Assembly (NCBI RefSeq): GCF_002482385.1
Contig: NZ_DLFW01000035.1
Location: 77,128-141,127, forward strand
Direction: 5' to 3'
Origin: Dysgonomonas sp. UBA7710
GTDB taxonomy: Bacteria; Bacteroidota; Bacteroidia; Bacteroidales; Dysgonomonadaceae
Length of the DNA: 64,000 nt
In this document: piece by piece, positions 33,377-43,829 of the stretch
Numbering within the stretch: the stretch's first letter is position 1
Layout of the letters: each line of letters opens with the position of its first letter
Translations under genes and position numbers: made by a program
Notes under the pieces: model-generated
What the model was told of the DNA's origin: nothing
What the model saw: the letters and a program-made list of their open reading frames with translations, nothing else
Databases searched by the model: none

Positions 33377-35374
33377 ATGCAGGGAGAAGACGATTTAAGA
33401 GGGCTTGCCAAGATAATGGCTTTTATGCGGGCAGTCAGTATTCTTTTGGTACTGATGCACCTTTATTGGTTCTGCTACGGTTTCTTTTTAGAACGTGGGT
33501 GGACGTTGGAAGTAATCAACAAAATACTGGGCAATTTCGACAGAACGGCAGGTTTGTTCTCACATACCTTATACACCAAAGCATTTGCTTTGGTTTTGTT
33601 GGCTTTGAGTTGCTTAGGAACGAAAGGCGTAAAAAATGAGAAGATAACCTGGTCTAAAATTTATGTGGCTTTGGGGGTAGGCTTTGTGCTGTTTTTTCTT
33701 AATACCTCATTATTAAAGCTATCTCCGGCAACAGGCACATTTCTGTATATCCTTACCATCTCTTTAGGTTATATCTCCTTATTGATGGCAGGTGTATGGA
33801 TGAGCCGTTTGCTCCGTACTAACCTTATGGACGACGTTTTCAATAATGAAAACGAGAGCTTCCAACAGGAAACCAAGCTGATGGAAAATGAATACTCCGT
33901 CAACTTGCCCACCAAATTTTACTACAAGGGCAAATGGAACAACGGTTGGATAAACATCGTAAATCCTTTCAGGGCATCTATCGTGTTGGGTACTCCGGGT
34001 TCAGGAAAATCCTATGCTATCGTAAATAACTACATCAAGCAGCAGATTGAGAAAGGCTTTAGTATGTATATCTACGATTTCAAATTCGACGACCTTTCTA
34101 CCATTGCCTACAATCACTTACTGAAGCATCGCGACAAGTATAAAATTCAGCCGAAATTCTATGTGATAAATTTTGACGACCCACGCAAGAGCCATCGTTG
34201 CAATCCACTCAATCCCGACTTTATGACGGATATTTCCGATGCTTACGAAGCAGCTTATACCATAATGCTGAACCTCAACAGGTCCTGGATACAGAAGCAA
34301 GGGGATTTTTTCGTGGAAAGCCCAATTATCTTGCTTGCAGCTATTATTTGGTATCTGAAAATCTATGAAAACGGCAAGTATTGCACATTCCCGCACGCCA
34401 TTGAATTACTGAATAAAAAGTATTCGGACGTATTCACAATTCTTACCTCATACCCTGATTTAGAGAATTATTTATCGCCCTTTATGGATGCTTGGCAAGG
34501 CGGCGCACAAGACCAGTTACAGGGGCAAATTGCTTCTGCAAAAATTCCTTTATCAAGAATGATAAGCCCGCAGCTTTATTGGGTAATGACTGGCGACGAC
34601 TTCACGCTCGACATCAACAACCCGAACGAGCCGAAGATTTTATGCGTTGGTAACAATCCTGACCGTCAAAATATTTACTCCGCAGCTTTGGGTTTGTACA
34701 ATTCAAGGATTGTAAAACTCATCAATAAAAAAGGGCAGTTAAAGAGTTCGGTTATCATAGATGAGTTGCCCACAATTTATTTTAGGGGACTGGATAACCT
34801 TATCGCAACGGCGAGAAGTAATAAGGTAGCCGTTTGCCTGGGCTTTCAGGACTTTTCGCAATTAACGAGGGATTACGGCGACAAAGAGAGCAAGGTAATA
34901 CAGAACACGGTTGGTAATATATTCAGTGGTCAGGTGGTTGGAGAAACGGCAAAAAGTTTATCTGAACGCTTCGGCAAGGTGTTGCAGAAACGCCAAAGTA
35001 TGACCATTAACAGAAATGATAAATCTACTTCGATATCCACACAGTTAGACAGCCTCATACCTGCATCAAAAATCTCAACTTTGACACAAGGTATGTTTGT
35101 AGGTTCTGTATCGGATAACTTTGATGAACGTATCGAGCAAAAAATATTTCACGCCGAAATTGTGGTAGATAATGAAACAGTTGCTGCCGAAACAAAAGCC
35201 TATCAGAAAATACCGGAAATCCTGTCCTTTGTTGATAAGCAGGGTGAAGATAAAATGAAGCAGGAAATTGAAGCCAATTACAAACAGATAAAATCAGATA
35301 TACTAAATATTGTTGTAAGTGAAATGGAACGCATCAAGAATGACCCCGATTTACAGCATTTGGTACAGGAGTGA
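33377..35374 (+). CDS. mobC: Type IV coupling protein MobC (VirD4-like)
   Basis: 665 aa. Four N-terminal membrane helices within the first 145 residues, then the ATPase: Walker A LGTPGSGKSYAIVN at about 204-217 and Walker B VIIDELPTIYF near 458-468. It brings the relaxosome to the TraG-powered channel. 101 bases after mobB; followed by a strong two-way terminator. Confidence 0.92.
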   Translation: MQGEDDLRGLAKIMAFMRAVSILLVLMHLYWFCYGFFLERGWTLEVINKILGNFDRTAGLFSHTLYTKAFALVLLALSCLGTKGVKNEKITWSKIYVALGVGFVLFFLNTSLLKLSPATGTFLYILTISLGYISLLMAGVWMSRLLRTNLMDDVFNNENESFQQETKLMENEYSVNLPTKFYYKGKWNNGWINIVNPFRASIVLGTPGSGKSYAIVNNYIKQQIEKGFSMYIYDFKFDDLSTIAYNHLLKHRDKYKIQPKFYVINFDDPRKSHRCNPLNPDFMTDISDAYEAAYTIMLNLNRSWIQKQGDFFVESPIILLAAIIWYLKIYENGKYCTFPHAIELLNKKYSDVFTILTSYPDLENYLSPFMDAWQGGAQDQLQGQIASAKIPLSRMISPQLYWVMTGDDFTLDINNPNEPKILCVGNNPDRQNIYSAALGLYNSRIVKLINKKGQLKSSVIIDELPTIYFRGLDNLIATARSNKVAVCLGFQDFSQLTRDYGDKESKVIQNTVGNIFSGQVVGETAKSLSERFGKVLQKRQSMTINRNDKSTSISTQLDSLIPASKISTLTQGMFVGSVSDNFDERIEQKIFHAEIVVDNETVAAETKAYQKIPEILSFVDKQGEDKMKQEIEANYKQIKSDILNIVVSEMERIKNDPDLQHLVQE

Positions 35375-35375
35375 T

Positions 35376-35422
35376 AAAATAAAAGGGAAGTCTAACACCG
35401 TCTAACACCTCCCTTTTATTTT
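35376..35422. terminator. Bidirectional terminator between mobC and the helicase operon
   Basis: 13-base perfect arms AAAATAAAAGGGA (35376-35388) and TCCCTTTTATTTT (35410-35422) around a loop made of a direct repeat of GTCTAACACC. Serves the convergent mobC and methylase/helicase genes. Confidence 0.85.
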
Positions 35423-35439
35423 GCCCGTATGCTATATTA

Positions 35440-38400
35440 CTACAATATACCACGAGGTATATGAATACCTTTTGCCCGTACAATGCTTTCCTGAACCATT
35501 GGGGTTTCTTTCTGCTTTTCCACTTGTTCCGGAGTATCTGCTTTTGTTTCCGGTGTAATGGATAGCTGTATTTTCCTCTCAACAGCAGCCAGTTCCGTTT
35601 TAAGTTCGCTCAATCGGCTTTCCCTAGCCCACGTACCGTTAACCACTTCCTGAAGTATGGGCAGGTCTTTTTGTATTTCAGAAATTTTCTCCTGCTCCTG
35701 CTTAATAAAGCCCGGCAGCTTTTCTAAAGCCCTCAAAAAATTCATTGCTGCGGTTTCAGGGTCTTTCGCCATTATGCCGTTGTTGTAGGTGTATTTGATG
35801 TTGCCCTCGCCCTGAACCAAAAAACGGTTTACCCTAATATCTGCCCCTTCTTTTTCAGAGATTTCAGTTTTAACCAACAGCGTAAAACCATACAAGCTGC
35901 CGATTTCTTCATATCGCCCTGCGGTACGAGCTTTATCCGCAATCTGGTTGAGTTTCGTACCGATTTGTTTCGGGTTTGCATTCGGCGGTAAGCCATCCAA
36001 CAGCACCGGATTTGCGATTGTTCCGTCTGAATGATTTTGTAGGCGTTGCTGCAAGTTTTCCCAGTCTGTACTCATCCGGTTCAAACGGGATTGGGTACTT
36101 TGCAACATTTCCGTATAATCCTGCACCTTAAATTTGGCACTGGATTTAGAACGGTTGAACGCCTGCTTTTCACTTTCCAGTCCGGCAATCTGTTTCTCCA
36201 GTTTGGCTTTATACAACAGGTCTGTATTTCCTGACAGGATTGCCACATATTCCGAGAAGTTCATTCCCGATTTTTCGTCCATACTTCCCTCGTCAATCGT
36301 TCTTTTACTTAGGTTATTAGTCTTTAACTGGTCGATGAAAAGTTGCTTGTTATACAGCAGGTTGAACTTATAACTATCCAAAGATTTTTCAACGGCATAG
36401 ATAATCACAGCAACTTTATTGTCGGCGAAGAATTTGGCTATCTCGTTGCCTTTTCGGATAGCCCGCCCGTCCCTTTGTGCAAGGTCTGACGGTCGCCACG
36501 GCGTATCTAAATGATGAACTGCAACGGCTCTTTTCTGTGCATTAACACCAGTTCCCAACATACTGGTAGAACCGAACAGCACACGGATTTTACCCTCGTT
36601 CATTCCATTGATAAGGTCTTTACGCTGCTTATCATTTTTGGCTTCCTGAATAAACCGCACTTCGTTTGCAGGTATGCCGTGCTCTTCTACGAGCTTGCGT
36701 TTGATTTCGGAGTACACATTCCATTCGCCGGGCTTGTAGGTTCCTAAATCGGAAAACACGAACTGTGTTCCTTTTTGTGCATTGAACTGGTTGTAATATT
36801 TGGCAATATTTGCCGCACAATGCGAAGCCTTGTTGTCGGGATGGTCATCATATATTCCGCTTACCATTCGCATATCAAGCGACATCTTACGGGCATAGTC
36901 CGTTGCAATGAGCATCTTTGCTTTTTCTTCCCTTTGCGATAGTGGTAATCTTCCGAGCAAAGTAGCATCGCCCGTTTTAGCAAACTGCATCAAGCTTTGT
37001 ATAAAATCTTCCTGGTCAGGCGTAGGCGGTATATTGTACAATACCTCGTTCTTATTGGGGCGGTCGATACCAATATCCTTAGCCGTCCTGTAATCCGTAA
37101 TTTCTGAATAGAACTGCGCCAGTTCCGGCACTTTGATAAAATAGCGGAAACGCTCTTTGGCGACAATATTGTTAGCTACCGAAAATTCATAATCGGTCGT
37201 TTTCCTTGCATAGATAGCTGCCCACGCATCAAATGAATGGATGCCCTGCTTTTCCAATGCACGGGGGCGCAAGTATTTAAACAGCAGGTATAGCTCCGTT
37301 AATGAATTGCTGATAGTTGTACCCGAAAGAAAGGTTGCGCCCATATCTGCATTGGTACGCTCCTGAATGGTGCGGATTGCAAAAAGTAGGTTCAGTGCCT
37401 TTTGACTACCGTCCACGTTGCCCAGTCCGGCTACCCGTGTATGACGGGTGTTGAACATCAGGTTTTTGAACTGGTGGCTTTCGTCCACAAACAAATGGTC
37501 TATGCCCATCATCTTAAAGTCCACAATATCATCTTTGCGATTTTCAATATCGTGTTGCAGCGTTTTCAGCTTTACTTCAAGATTTTCTTTGCGTTTAATT
37601 ACCCCGGCGAGCATTCCCTTTGTAACTTCCTTGCCTTGCGATTTCAGGGCATCGAGGTTACGCTCTACGCTGTCTAATTCTATTTCGAGGATTTCCTTTT
37701 GTATTTCGGGCGATTGCGGTATCATTCCGAACTGGTCGTGTGTGAGTATCACGCAATCCCAATCGTTATTTTTAATATCCCCGAAAATCCGCAGGCGTTT
37801 TTTCGGCGTAAAGTCATCAATACCTGGATAAAGGATTTTAGCGTGTGGATAGGCTTTTCGATAGTCTTCTGCAATGGCGGGTATATTTGCTTTCAGCCCT
37901 ATAATCATCGGCTTATGGGCTAATCCCAAACGCTTTATTTCCTGCGCTGCGGTACACATTATCAGCGTTTTTCCTGCGCCTACTTCGTGGTCGCAGATAG
38001 CACCGTTGTTCAGCTTTATCATCCAAACGGTGTCCTTTTGGCTTGAATACAGGTCTTCAATGCCTGCTCCCTTACGGTCTAATCCCGGAAATTCCTGATG
38101 TCTTCCGTCGTAGTTCGGGCGAACGAAACAGTTAAAGGTATCGTTGTACTGGTCGGTCAGCCTGTTTTTAAACTCATCGTTCTGTGCGTGTAGCCAGTCG
38201 GTAAAGGCGGTACGGATTTCGTCAATCTTGGTATTTTCCATTTGTATGGCTTCCATATCCCGTACTTTGACCTCTTGGTCGCCAACCATTATTTTTTTGG
38301 TAATATCAGGCGTAGTGTTGACAAGGGCGTGTTTGAGCAGGGCAATACCGTCAAACGTGCGGCTTTCCGCTTTGACCGCATATTTTTCCCAAATGTGCAT

Positions 38401-40878
38401 ATTGCCCTGATGACACTTTACGGAAAAGTCGTCAGAGCTTTCGGAATAATGAACGAGTACGTCCGCATCGAACAAGTGCAAAGCAAAACGGGCATAAATT
38501 CCGGTAGGTATCCACCGTTCGCCGAGGTTAAAATCCAGTTCCTCAAATTCAATACGTTTTGGTCGGGCTTCCTCTAAAGCGGCAAGGCTTTCTTTGGCTT
38601 CGGTATCATCAGGATTGTTTTCGAGATAGGCTCTTACTTCATCGGCTTTCTCAACTACGTTGCCTGCTATCCAACATTCGGCTATTTCGTATTCCTGTTG
38701 TAGCGGATTGTAGAACAACCTACCGTGTAGGGCTTCTTTCAGGGTATCGGCAGGGAGGCTGCTGATTTCTGACATAAAGTCCAAATCCACGTTTCCGTAT
38801 TTGTTCAGCGAGGCGGCTAAAGCCTCTTCAGGATTATCGGTTGCTAACGTGGTGGTAGAAAAGCTAACGGGACGGCTGAAAATATCTGCTTTGTGGATTA
38901 CGCCACCAATGATGCGCTCCAGATAAGGAATTTCTTTGCCTGTACTGTCCGTCTTTATCAGCTTGGCATTGTCGGCAGCATTGAGATTGCCGTATTTTTT
39001 GGTAAAGGCATCGTACAGGAGGTTAAGGGTTTCCCGTTCTTCCTTGTGTTCGGTCTGCTTTTCAGCTTCTTTTTGGTACAGGTTGATATAACTGTCCCTT
39101 ACGGCAATATAAGCTTCGGCTCTTGCTTTCTGTGAGGTCGGCAATTGCAATGGATGAAAGATTGCTTTTTTGTCTTCCTTTTCCACCTCTTGCAGATAAC
39201 CTACCCAGCCATTATCCACCACAAGGCAATCGTTTCGGTAGAACGATTGCAGTTCGCCACTATACGGAGCCGGTTCAGGAATAGCATTAATATTGTTAGC
39301 GGTAATGACTGTCTTATCAGACTGGCCATTACCGTTTATTTGTGAAAACAGGTCGCCGATAGCTTCCTGTTTTTTGCCGTTTACTTGGTTGGTTACATTG
39401 GCAGCACCATTAGATTTTAGCGGTGTATAAGGTTGCTGCCTTGCGCTACTGAACAAGTCGGGCTGGCGACCTATTGTATCTCTGCTTTTTCGGGTGCTTT
39501 GCTTTTTGCTTCGGGTAGTTCTTTTGGGTAACGCAATTACGGCAACAGGTTCGCCCGCACTTTCAAACAGGTCGAAAATGCTTAGTTGTTTCAATTCCTG
39601 CGGGCTTTCCTGACGGACTACCGGAGTTGGTTCGGGTTGTAGTTTTTGCCGAATGGTTACAGGCTCTATTACCGGAGGTATAACCTTTGGCTCAATCGGA
39701 ATTTGTATAATAGGCTCATCGTTCCGTTTGCCTTTGTATAAACCCAAATTCAGATGCTTACCGAAATCTTCGGAAAGCATTTGTTTCAAATCTTTGGCAA
39801 TCCCATCAACACCATTTTTATGCGTATAGATTAAGGCAGGCTGTCCGTATGGGTCAGTATCTAATTTGTAGTCTGTATGCACAATCCTTGCACTGTTTTG
39901 AAACAAGGCATTGCCTGGTGTATTGTATTCGGTTGGATTGCTTCGGCAAAACAGATCTTCCCTGTCGGTCAGATTTTCTTTTGCCGTATTTTTTTGCAGG
40001 ATAATCAGGTCGCTTCCCACTTCCGTACCTGCATATTCTGTAAACAGGTTGTTAGGTAATCTTACAACCGATACCAAATTATTATCCTGCATTAACGCCC
40101 TGCGTATGGGTTCGTTTTTAGGGCTGTTCAATATGCCTTGTGAAGTGATATAAACTAACAAACCACCCTCACGGAGCATATCAGCACCTTTCAGAAAGAA
40201 GTAATTGTGTATGCTTCGGGCAGCCTGTATTTTTGCATTGTCCTTGCTTCGGGAATAAGAAAGGTCGAATACGGAAGTATCGCCAAAAGGAATGTTACTG
40301 GCTACTACATCATAGCTGTTTTGTTCCCTTTCGGGAATTTCCTCAAAACCGCTTACACGTACATTGCTTTCGGGATAAAGCTGCTTTAAAATCTTGCCTG
40401 TCAGCAAGTCCTTTTCATAGGCAGTAACATTGGCTTTTTGACTTTCCGAAAAGGATTGTATGAATGAGCCGATACCTGCGGAGGGTTCGAGGAATTTATC
40501 AATATGCAGACCGCTATCCCGCAAGGCTGATGAAATGGCATCTATGACCTCTGGCGGGGTATAAAAAGCCGTTAAAACAGAACTTTTCATACTATCCACA
40601 TACCTGCGGTATTGCTTATCGTCTTCGGAATTTTCTTTGAGTAGTTGGTGGAGTTCCTGCGTAATCGGAAAGAGGTCGTGTTCCGTTTTTCTCCAATTAT
40701 TGATGTCTATTTCATTTTCAAAGGGGTTCAGAACGAATTTAAGACCGCCAAATCCGCTGTATTGCATCATTAGCAGTCTTTCGCCTACGGTGGCTTGCCG
40801 TTTCTCCTTTTCCAGTTTAAAAACAATTCGCAGGGCATCAATATTCTGTTGGAGATGGAACCGCTTACTGAAGCCCAT
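35440..40878 (-). CDS. Giant N6-methylase/helicase fusion protein
   Basis: 1812 aa from the ATG at 40876-40878 (a TTG three codons upstream is possible). The N-terminus is methyltransferase-like with [10 protein letters not shown] (about 133-142) and the catalytic-site variant NIPFG (about 198) in place of NPPY. The rest is a SNF2-type helicase: [13 protein letters not shown] (about 967), VDESHQFKN (about 1134) and [11 protein letters not shown] (about 1475), with a coiled-coil end. Such proteins are core genes of Bacteroidota ICEs; the task is unproven (DNA protection or processing during transfer). Overlaps DUF1896 by 14 bases. Confidence 0.9.
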   Translation of the reverse strand: MGFSKRFHLQQNIDALRIVFKLEKEKRQATVGERLLMMQYSGFGGLKFVLNPFENEIDINNWRKTEHDLFPITQELHQLLKENSEDDKQYRRYVDSMKSSVLTAFYTPPEVIDAISSALRDSGLHIDKFLEPSAGIGSFIQSFSESQKANVTAYEKDLLTGKILKQLYPESNVRVSGFEEIPEREQNSYDVVASNIPFGDTSVFDLSYSRSKDNAKIQAARSIHNYFFLKGADMLREGGLLVYITSQGILNSPKNEPIRRALMQDNNLVSVVRLPNNLFTEYAGTEVGSDLIILQKNTAKENLTDREDLFCRSNPTEYNTPGNALFQNSARIVHTDYKLDTDPYGQPALIYTHKNGVDGIAKDLKQMLSEDFGKHLNLGLYKGKRNDEPIIQIPIEPKVIPPVIEPVTIRQKLQPEPTPVVRQESPQELKQLSIFDLFESAGEPVAVIALPKRTTRSKKQSTRKSRDTIGRQPDLFSSARQQPYTPLKSNGAANVTNQVNGKKQEAIGDLFSQINGNGQSDKTVITANNINAIPEPAPYSGELQSFYRNDCLVVDNGWVGYLQEVEKEDKKAIFHPLQLPTSQKARAEAYIAVRDSYINLYQKEAEKQTEHKEERETLNLLYDAFTKKYGNLNAADNAKLIKTDSTGKEIPYLERIIGGVIHKADIFSRPVSFSTTTLATDNPEEALAASLNKYGNVDLDFMSEISSLPADTLKEALHGRLFYNPLQQEYEIAECWIAGNVVEKADEVRAYLENNPDDTEAKESLAALEEARPKRIEFEELDFNLGERWIPTGIYARFALHLFDADVLVHYSESSDDFSVKCHQGNMHIWEKYAVKAESRTFDGIALLKHALVNTTPDITKKIMVGDQEVKVRDMEAIQMENTKIDEIRTAFTDWLHAQNDEFKNRLTDQYNDTFNCFVRPNYDGRHQEFPGLDRKGAGIEDLYSSQKDTVWMIKLNNGAICDHEVGAGKTLIMCTAAQEIKRLGLAHKPMIIGLKANIPAIAEDYRKAYPHAKILYPGIDDFTPKKRLRIFGDIKNNDWDCVILTHDQFGMIPQSPEIQKEILEIELDSVERNLDALKSQGKEVTKGMLAGVIKRKENLEVKLKTLQHDIENRKDDIVDFKMMGIDHLFVDESHQFKNLMFNTRHTRVAGLGNVDGSQKALNLLFAIRTIQERTNADMGATFLSGTTISNSLTELYLLFKYLRPRALEKQGIHSFDAWAAIYARKTTDYEFSVANNIVAKERFRYFIKVPELAQFYSEITDYRTAKDIGIDRPNKNEVLYNIPPTPDQEDFIQSLMQFAKTGDATLLGRLPLSQREEKAKMLIATDYARKMSLDMRMVSGIYDDHPDNKASHCAANIAKYYNQFNAQKGTQFVFSDLGTYKPGEWNVYSEIKRKLVEEHGIPANEVRFIQEAKNDKQRKDLINGMNEGKIRVLFGSTSMLGTGVNAQKRAVAVHHLDTPWRPSDLAQRDGRAIRKGNEIAKFFADNKVAVIIYAVEKSLDSYKFNLLYNKQLFIDQLKTNNLSKRTIDEGSMDEKSGMNFSEYVAILSGNTDLLYKAKLEKQIAGLESEKQAFNRSKSSAKFKVQDYTEMLQSTQSRLNRMSTDWENLQQRLQNHSDGTIANPVLLDGLPPNANPKQIGTKLNQIADKARTAGRYEEIGSLYGFTLLVKTEISEKEGADIRVNRFLVQGEGNIKYTYNNGIMAKDPETAAMNFLRALEKLPGFIKQEQEKISEIQKDLPILQEVVNGTWARESRLSELKTELAAVERKIQLSITPETKADTPEQVEKQKETPMVQESIVRAKGIHIPRGIL

Positions 40879-41302
40879 TTTCCTCAATCCATATTGCGAT
40901 GGTTCCGGTCAGTTCGGTATAGAGTAAATCGAACTCAAACCCGTGGATGAAATCATCGGTTAATTCATATCCTGCAAATACAGGTTCGCAAACAGGAAAC
41001 ATTTTCAGGGCGAACGGTCGCAGTTCCTCATCTGCCATTATGGTATCAAACTCATTGCATACCACTTTAAAAACCGTGTCGAACTTGGAGAAGTGTAAGC
41101 CCTCAAACAATATGTAATTAGCTATTTCATTGCATTGCTCTACGGCGTTTCCCGACCGGAACGCCCCCTCATAAGCGTTGGCAGCCCACGAAGACCGTTG
41201 GTCTATAAATTTTTGGTCGTGTACCTTTTCGGGGAAGCTGCTGTTTAATAATTCTTGCAGTCGTAATCTGAAATACGATAGGTCTTTTTGATGTACGTCC
41301 AT
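40865..41302 (-). CDS. DUF1896 protein
   Basis: 145 aa, matching DUF1896: [36 protein letters not shown] and the terminal acidic part. Function unknown; nearly always directly upstream of the giant methylase/helicase. First gene of this leftward operon, with phased repeats about 70-100 bases upstream. Confidence 0.87.
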   Translation of the reverse strand: MDVHQKDLSYFRLRLQELLNSSFPEKVHDQKFIDQRSSWAANAYEGAFRSGNAVEQCNEIANYILFEGLHFSKFDTVFKVVCNEFDTIMADEELRPFALKMFPVCEPVFAGYELTDDFIHGFEFDLLYTELTGTIAIWIEENGLQ

Positions 41303-41371
41303 ACTATATTTTGTTTAGAATTTTACTTAAATCCTAAAATTATAAGCGGAAGCAAATACCTTTGTGAATGT

Positions 41372-41404
41372 TGCAGGGTTTGGCGTTGAGAGGCGGTATT
41401 TGGC
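41372..41404. promoter_or_regulatory. 10-base-phased GGC repeats upstream of DUF1896
   Basis: TGC at 41372 and GGC at 41382, 41392 and 41402, 10 bases apart, with TTT/AGA before the triplets. Same arrangement as at the other operons. The rest of 41303-41480 shows no other feature. Confidence 0.6.
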
Positions 41405-41485
41405 GTAATAGAATGAAAAGACAAAAGGATATTTCTTTACGGCAGATATATTATAATATTTTTTTAATACATTTGTCGTTCCAAA

Positions 41486-41540
41486 AGGAAATGGTGTTCT
41501 TCCTTACCCAACCGCTTTTAAAAGCTGATGACGCCTGATT
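41486..41540 (+). promoter_or_regulatory. Fluoride riboswitch (crcB motif)
   Basis: All conserved parts of the crcB aptamer are present: ATGGTGTTC (41491-41499), AACCGC (41510-41515) and GCTGATGACGCCTG (41524-41537). Helices: AAGGAA/TTCCTT (41485-41490 with 41500-41505), GGTGT/ACGCC (41493-41497 with 41531-41535) and GC-tttta-aaa-GC (41514-41525). A hairpin CCTGATTAAA/TTTAATCAGG (41534-41543 with 41559-41568) shares two C with the aptamer's last helix and covers the AGG before the ATG at 41575. This predicts translational switching: fluoride frees the ribosome site. Confidence 0.93.
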
Positions 41541-41574
41541 AAATTAAATGTTTAACATTTTAATCAGGTTGGTT

Positions 41575-42897
41575 ATGTCAATAAATAACAAAAAGTCATT
41601 CGGTCAAAAAATCAATTTATCTACGAAAGTATTTTTCAGAAAGTATCCTTCAATTCCCTACATCCTTAAATGGACATTTTTATGTTTGCTTATCGGACTT
41701 TGTGTTGGTAGTGCTTCAGCAGGTTTTCTGCAATCATTGGACTGGGTTACAAATTATCGTGAAAATCATTTATGGTTAATTGCATTATTGCCAATTGGTG
41801 GTTTTTTCATCGGTTTGCTCTATTACTATTTGGGCAAAGACATTGAAGCAGGAAATAATTTGCTTATTGACACCATTCACAACCCCAAAGAAATTATTTC
41901 GTTCCGAATGGCTCCGTTTGTGTATATCGGAACTATTGCTACGCATTTTTTTGGCGGCTCGGCAGGACGTGAGGGAACGGCTTTACAAATGGCGGGTGCT
42001 ATTGCCGACCAATTTGTCAAACCTTTTCGGTTGACAGAGAGCGAACGAAAAATTTTAATTATTTCGGCTATTTCCGCAGGTTTCGGCTCCGTATTCGGAA
42101 CACCATTAGCAGGTGCAGTCTTTGGTTTGGAAGTTTTTCTAATCGGACGACTGAAATATGATGCTATTTTTCCTGCATTTGCCGCAGGAATTATTGCCGA
42201 TTTAGTTACCAAACTTTGGCAGACACATCACACACATTATCACATCAATTTTGTACCCAACATTTCATTTCTAAATATTATATATGCAATTATTGCAGGG
42301 ATTATTTTTGGGTTATGTTCCGCAACATTTAGCAAGGTCATTCATAAAACAAGTGCAATTTTTAAATCAAAAATTGAATTTGCTCCTTTTCGTCCCTTAG
42401 TTGGCGGAGTGATTGTGGCTTTTGCGTTTTGGGCAATCGGCACAACAAAATTCATTGGGTTAGGTATTCCAACTATTGTTCACTCGTTTGACCAACAATT
42501 ACCTCCATATGATTTTGCGTTGAAAATGGCTTTTACTATTATCACACTTTCGGCAGGTTTCAAAGGCGGCGAAGTAACGCCTTTATTCTTTATCGGAGCA
42601 ACTTTGGGAAATGCTATAAGTTTATTCATTCCGTTACCAACAGGACTTTTGGCAGGAATGGGATTTGTTGCCGTATTTGCAGGAGCAACCAATACACCAT
42701 TAGCTTGTATTATTATGGCAATTGAACTATTTGGTGTTGAATGTGGTGTATATGTAGCCATCGCTTGTGTAATTTCGTATCTCTTGTCAGGCCACACTAG
42801 TATTTACGGTAAACAAATGATTGGCGAACCAAAGAACCGCAGATTTTCAAATCACCAAGGAAAACGCTTAAGTGAACTCAATGGAAATCATAAATAA
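41575..42897 (+). CDS. CLC-type fluoride/proton antiporter
   Basis: 440 aa with about 10-12 membrane helices. CLC motifs: GSAGREGTALQMAG (GREGT rather than GREGP), FGTPLAGAVFGLEVF, and GGEVTPLFFIGATLGN. Where chloride CLCs have GSGIP it has AGNNLL. GREGT and the loss of the GSGIP serine fit the fluoride-exporting CLC-F branch, and the upstream fluoride riboswitch agrees. The ATG at 41575 is preferred over 41548 because the latter lies inside the riboswitch hairpin. Cargo placed between the DUF1896 and ORF6N backbone genes. Confidence 0.9.
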   Translation: MSINNKKSFGQKINLSTKVFFRKYPSIPYILKWTFLCLLIGLCVGSASAGFLQSLDWVTNYRENHLWLIALLPIGGFFIGLLYYYLGKDIEAGNNLLIDTIHNPKEIISFRMAPFVYIGTIATHFFGGSAGREGTALQMAGAIADQFVKPFRLTESERKILIISAISAGFGSVFGTPLAGAVFGLEVFLIGRLKYDAIFPAFAAGIIADLVTKLWQTHHTHYHINFVPNISFLNIIYAIIAGIIFGLCSATFSKVIHKTSAIFKSKIEFAPFRPLVGGVIVAFAFWAIGTTKFIGLGIPTIVHSFDQQLPPYDFALKMAFTIITLSAGFKGGEVTPLFFIGATLGNAISLFIPLPTGLLAGMGFVAVFAGATNTPLACIIMAIELFGVECGVYVAIACVISYLLSGHTSIYGKQMIGEPKNRRFSNHQGKRLSELNGNHK

Positions 42898-42947
42898 ACA
42901 ATTTGTAAAGGATAAAAATATTAAATCCACTTAAATTGCTAACACAC

Positions 42948-43829
42948 TTACTGCCTACCCAATATTTGGAGCATCCTGCCTACTTCAATATCCATTCGAG
43001 AAAAAGCAAACCATTTTTTGCCCAGGTCTTTGAGTGATGCCCCAATATGGTAAAGCTGTGTATTGTCAATAATTAAAAAACGGTCGTGGGCATCGGAGAA
43101 AATCTCAATATCTATTACAGTATATTGGCTGTTGTAGCGTTGTAAATCCAACCGTAACTGGTGACTGATACTTTTGGTAAGGATAGTGGCAGTTACATTA
43201 TCATTGCGCTTACCCAATAAAGTAAGCACCGTATCATCCACATAATTGTCAAGCAGGATAATGGAACTTCCGGCTTTACGGATAATATCGGAAACAAAAG
43301 CATTGGCATCAAAGACCTGTCCGTTGTAAAAGATACCTTTTTCGCTGTGCAGCTTGTCGCTTTCCAAAGCCTTAAAAATCTCTTCAAATTTTTGGTCGGC
43401 TTCCAGTTGCTTCAATTCAATACTATCTAACCGATGGAACAAAGAAGCATTGCTAATGAGCATACGCCGCATTTCTACAAAGGCTTCCATTATTTGAACG
43501 CTCATTTTTACCGCTATATCGGAACGGAGTATGGCAGATGCCATTGCAACCCCTTGTTCAGTAAAAACATAGGGTAAATAACGTCTTCCCCCGTAGTTTA
43601 AACTTGAGGTTCCAAATTGGAACCTCAAGTTTTCAACTTCCTTTTCAGTCAATTGAAAGCAGAACGAAGCAGGAAAACGCTCGATATTCCGTTTTACGGC
43701 TTTGTTAAGGTTCTTTGTTTCCACCTGATACAAGGAAGCAAGGTCGCTATCCAACATCACTTGTTTGCCCCGAATAGTATAAATCAGGTTCCTTATTTCT
43801 TTGGGTACTATAGGCTGCTTATTTTCCAT
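42948..43829 (-). CDS. ORF6N domain protein
   Basis: 293 aa from the ATG at 43827-43829, inside the end of topB (11-base overlap). An N-terminal ORF6N domain (IRGKQVMLDSDLASLYQVET, FPASFCFQLTEKE, YVFTEQGVAMASAIL) and a C-terminal part with a degenerate phospholipase-D-like HKD area (DAHDRFLIIDNTQLYHIGAS). ORF6N proteins are mobile-element DNA-binding or regulatory proteins; precise role unknown. Confidence 0.85.
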   Translation of the reverse strand: MENKQPIVPKEIRNLIYTIRGKQVMLDSDLASLYQVETKNLNKAVKRNIERFPASFCFQLTEKEVENLRFQFGTSSLNYGGRRYLPYVFTEQGVAMASAILRSDIAVKMSVQIMEAFVEMRRMLISNASLFHRLDSIELKQLEADQKFEEIFKALESDKLHSEKGIFYNGQVFDANAFVSDIIRKAGSSIILLDNYVDDTVLTLLGKRNDNVTATILTKSISHQLRLDLQRYNSQYTVIDIEIFSDAHDRFLIIDNTQLYHIGASLKDLGKKWFAFSRMDIEVGRMLQILGRQ

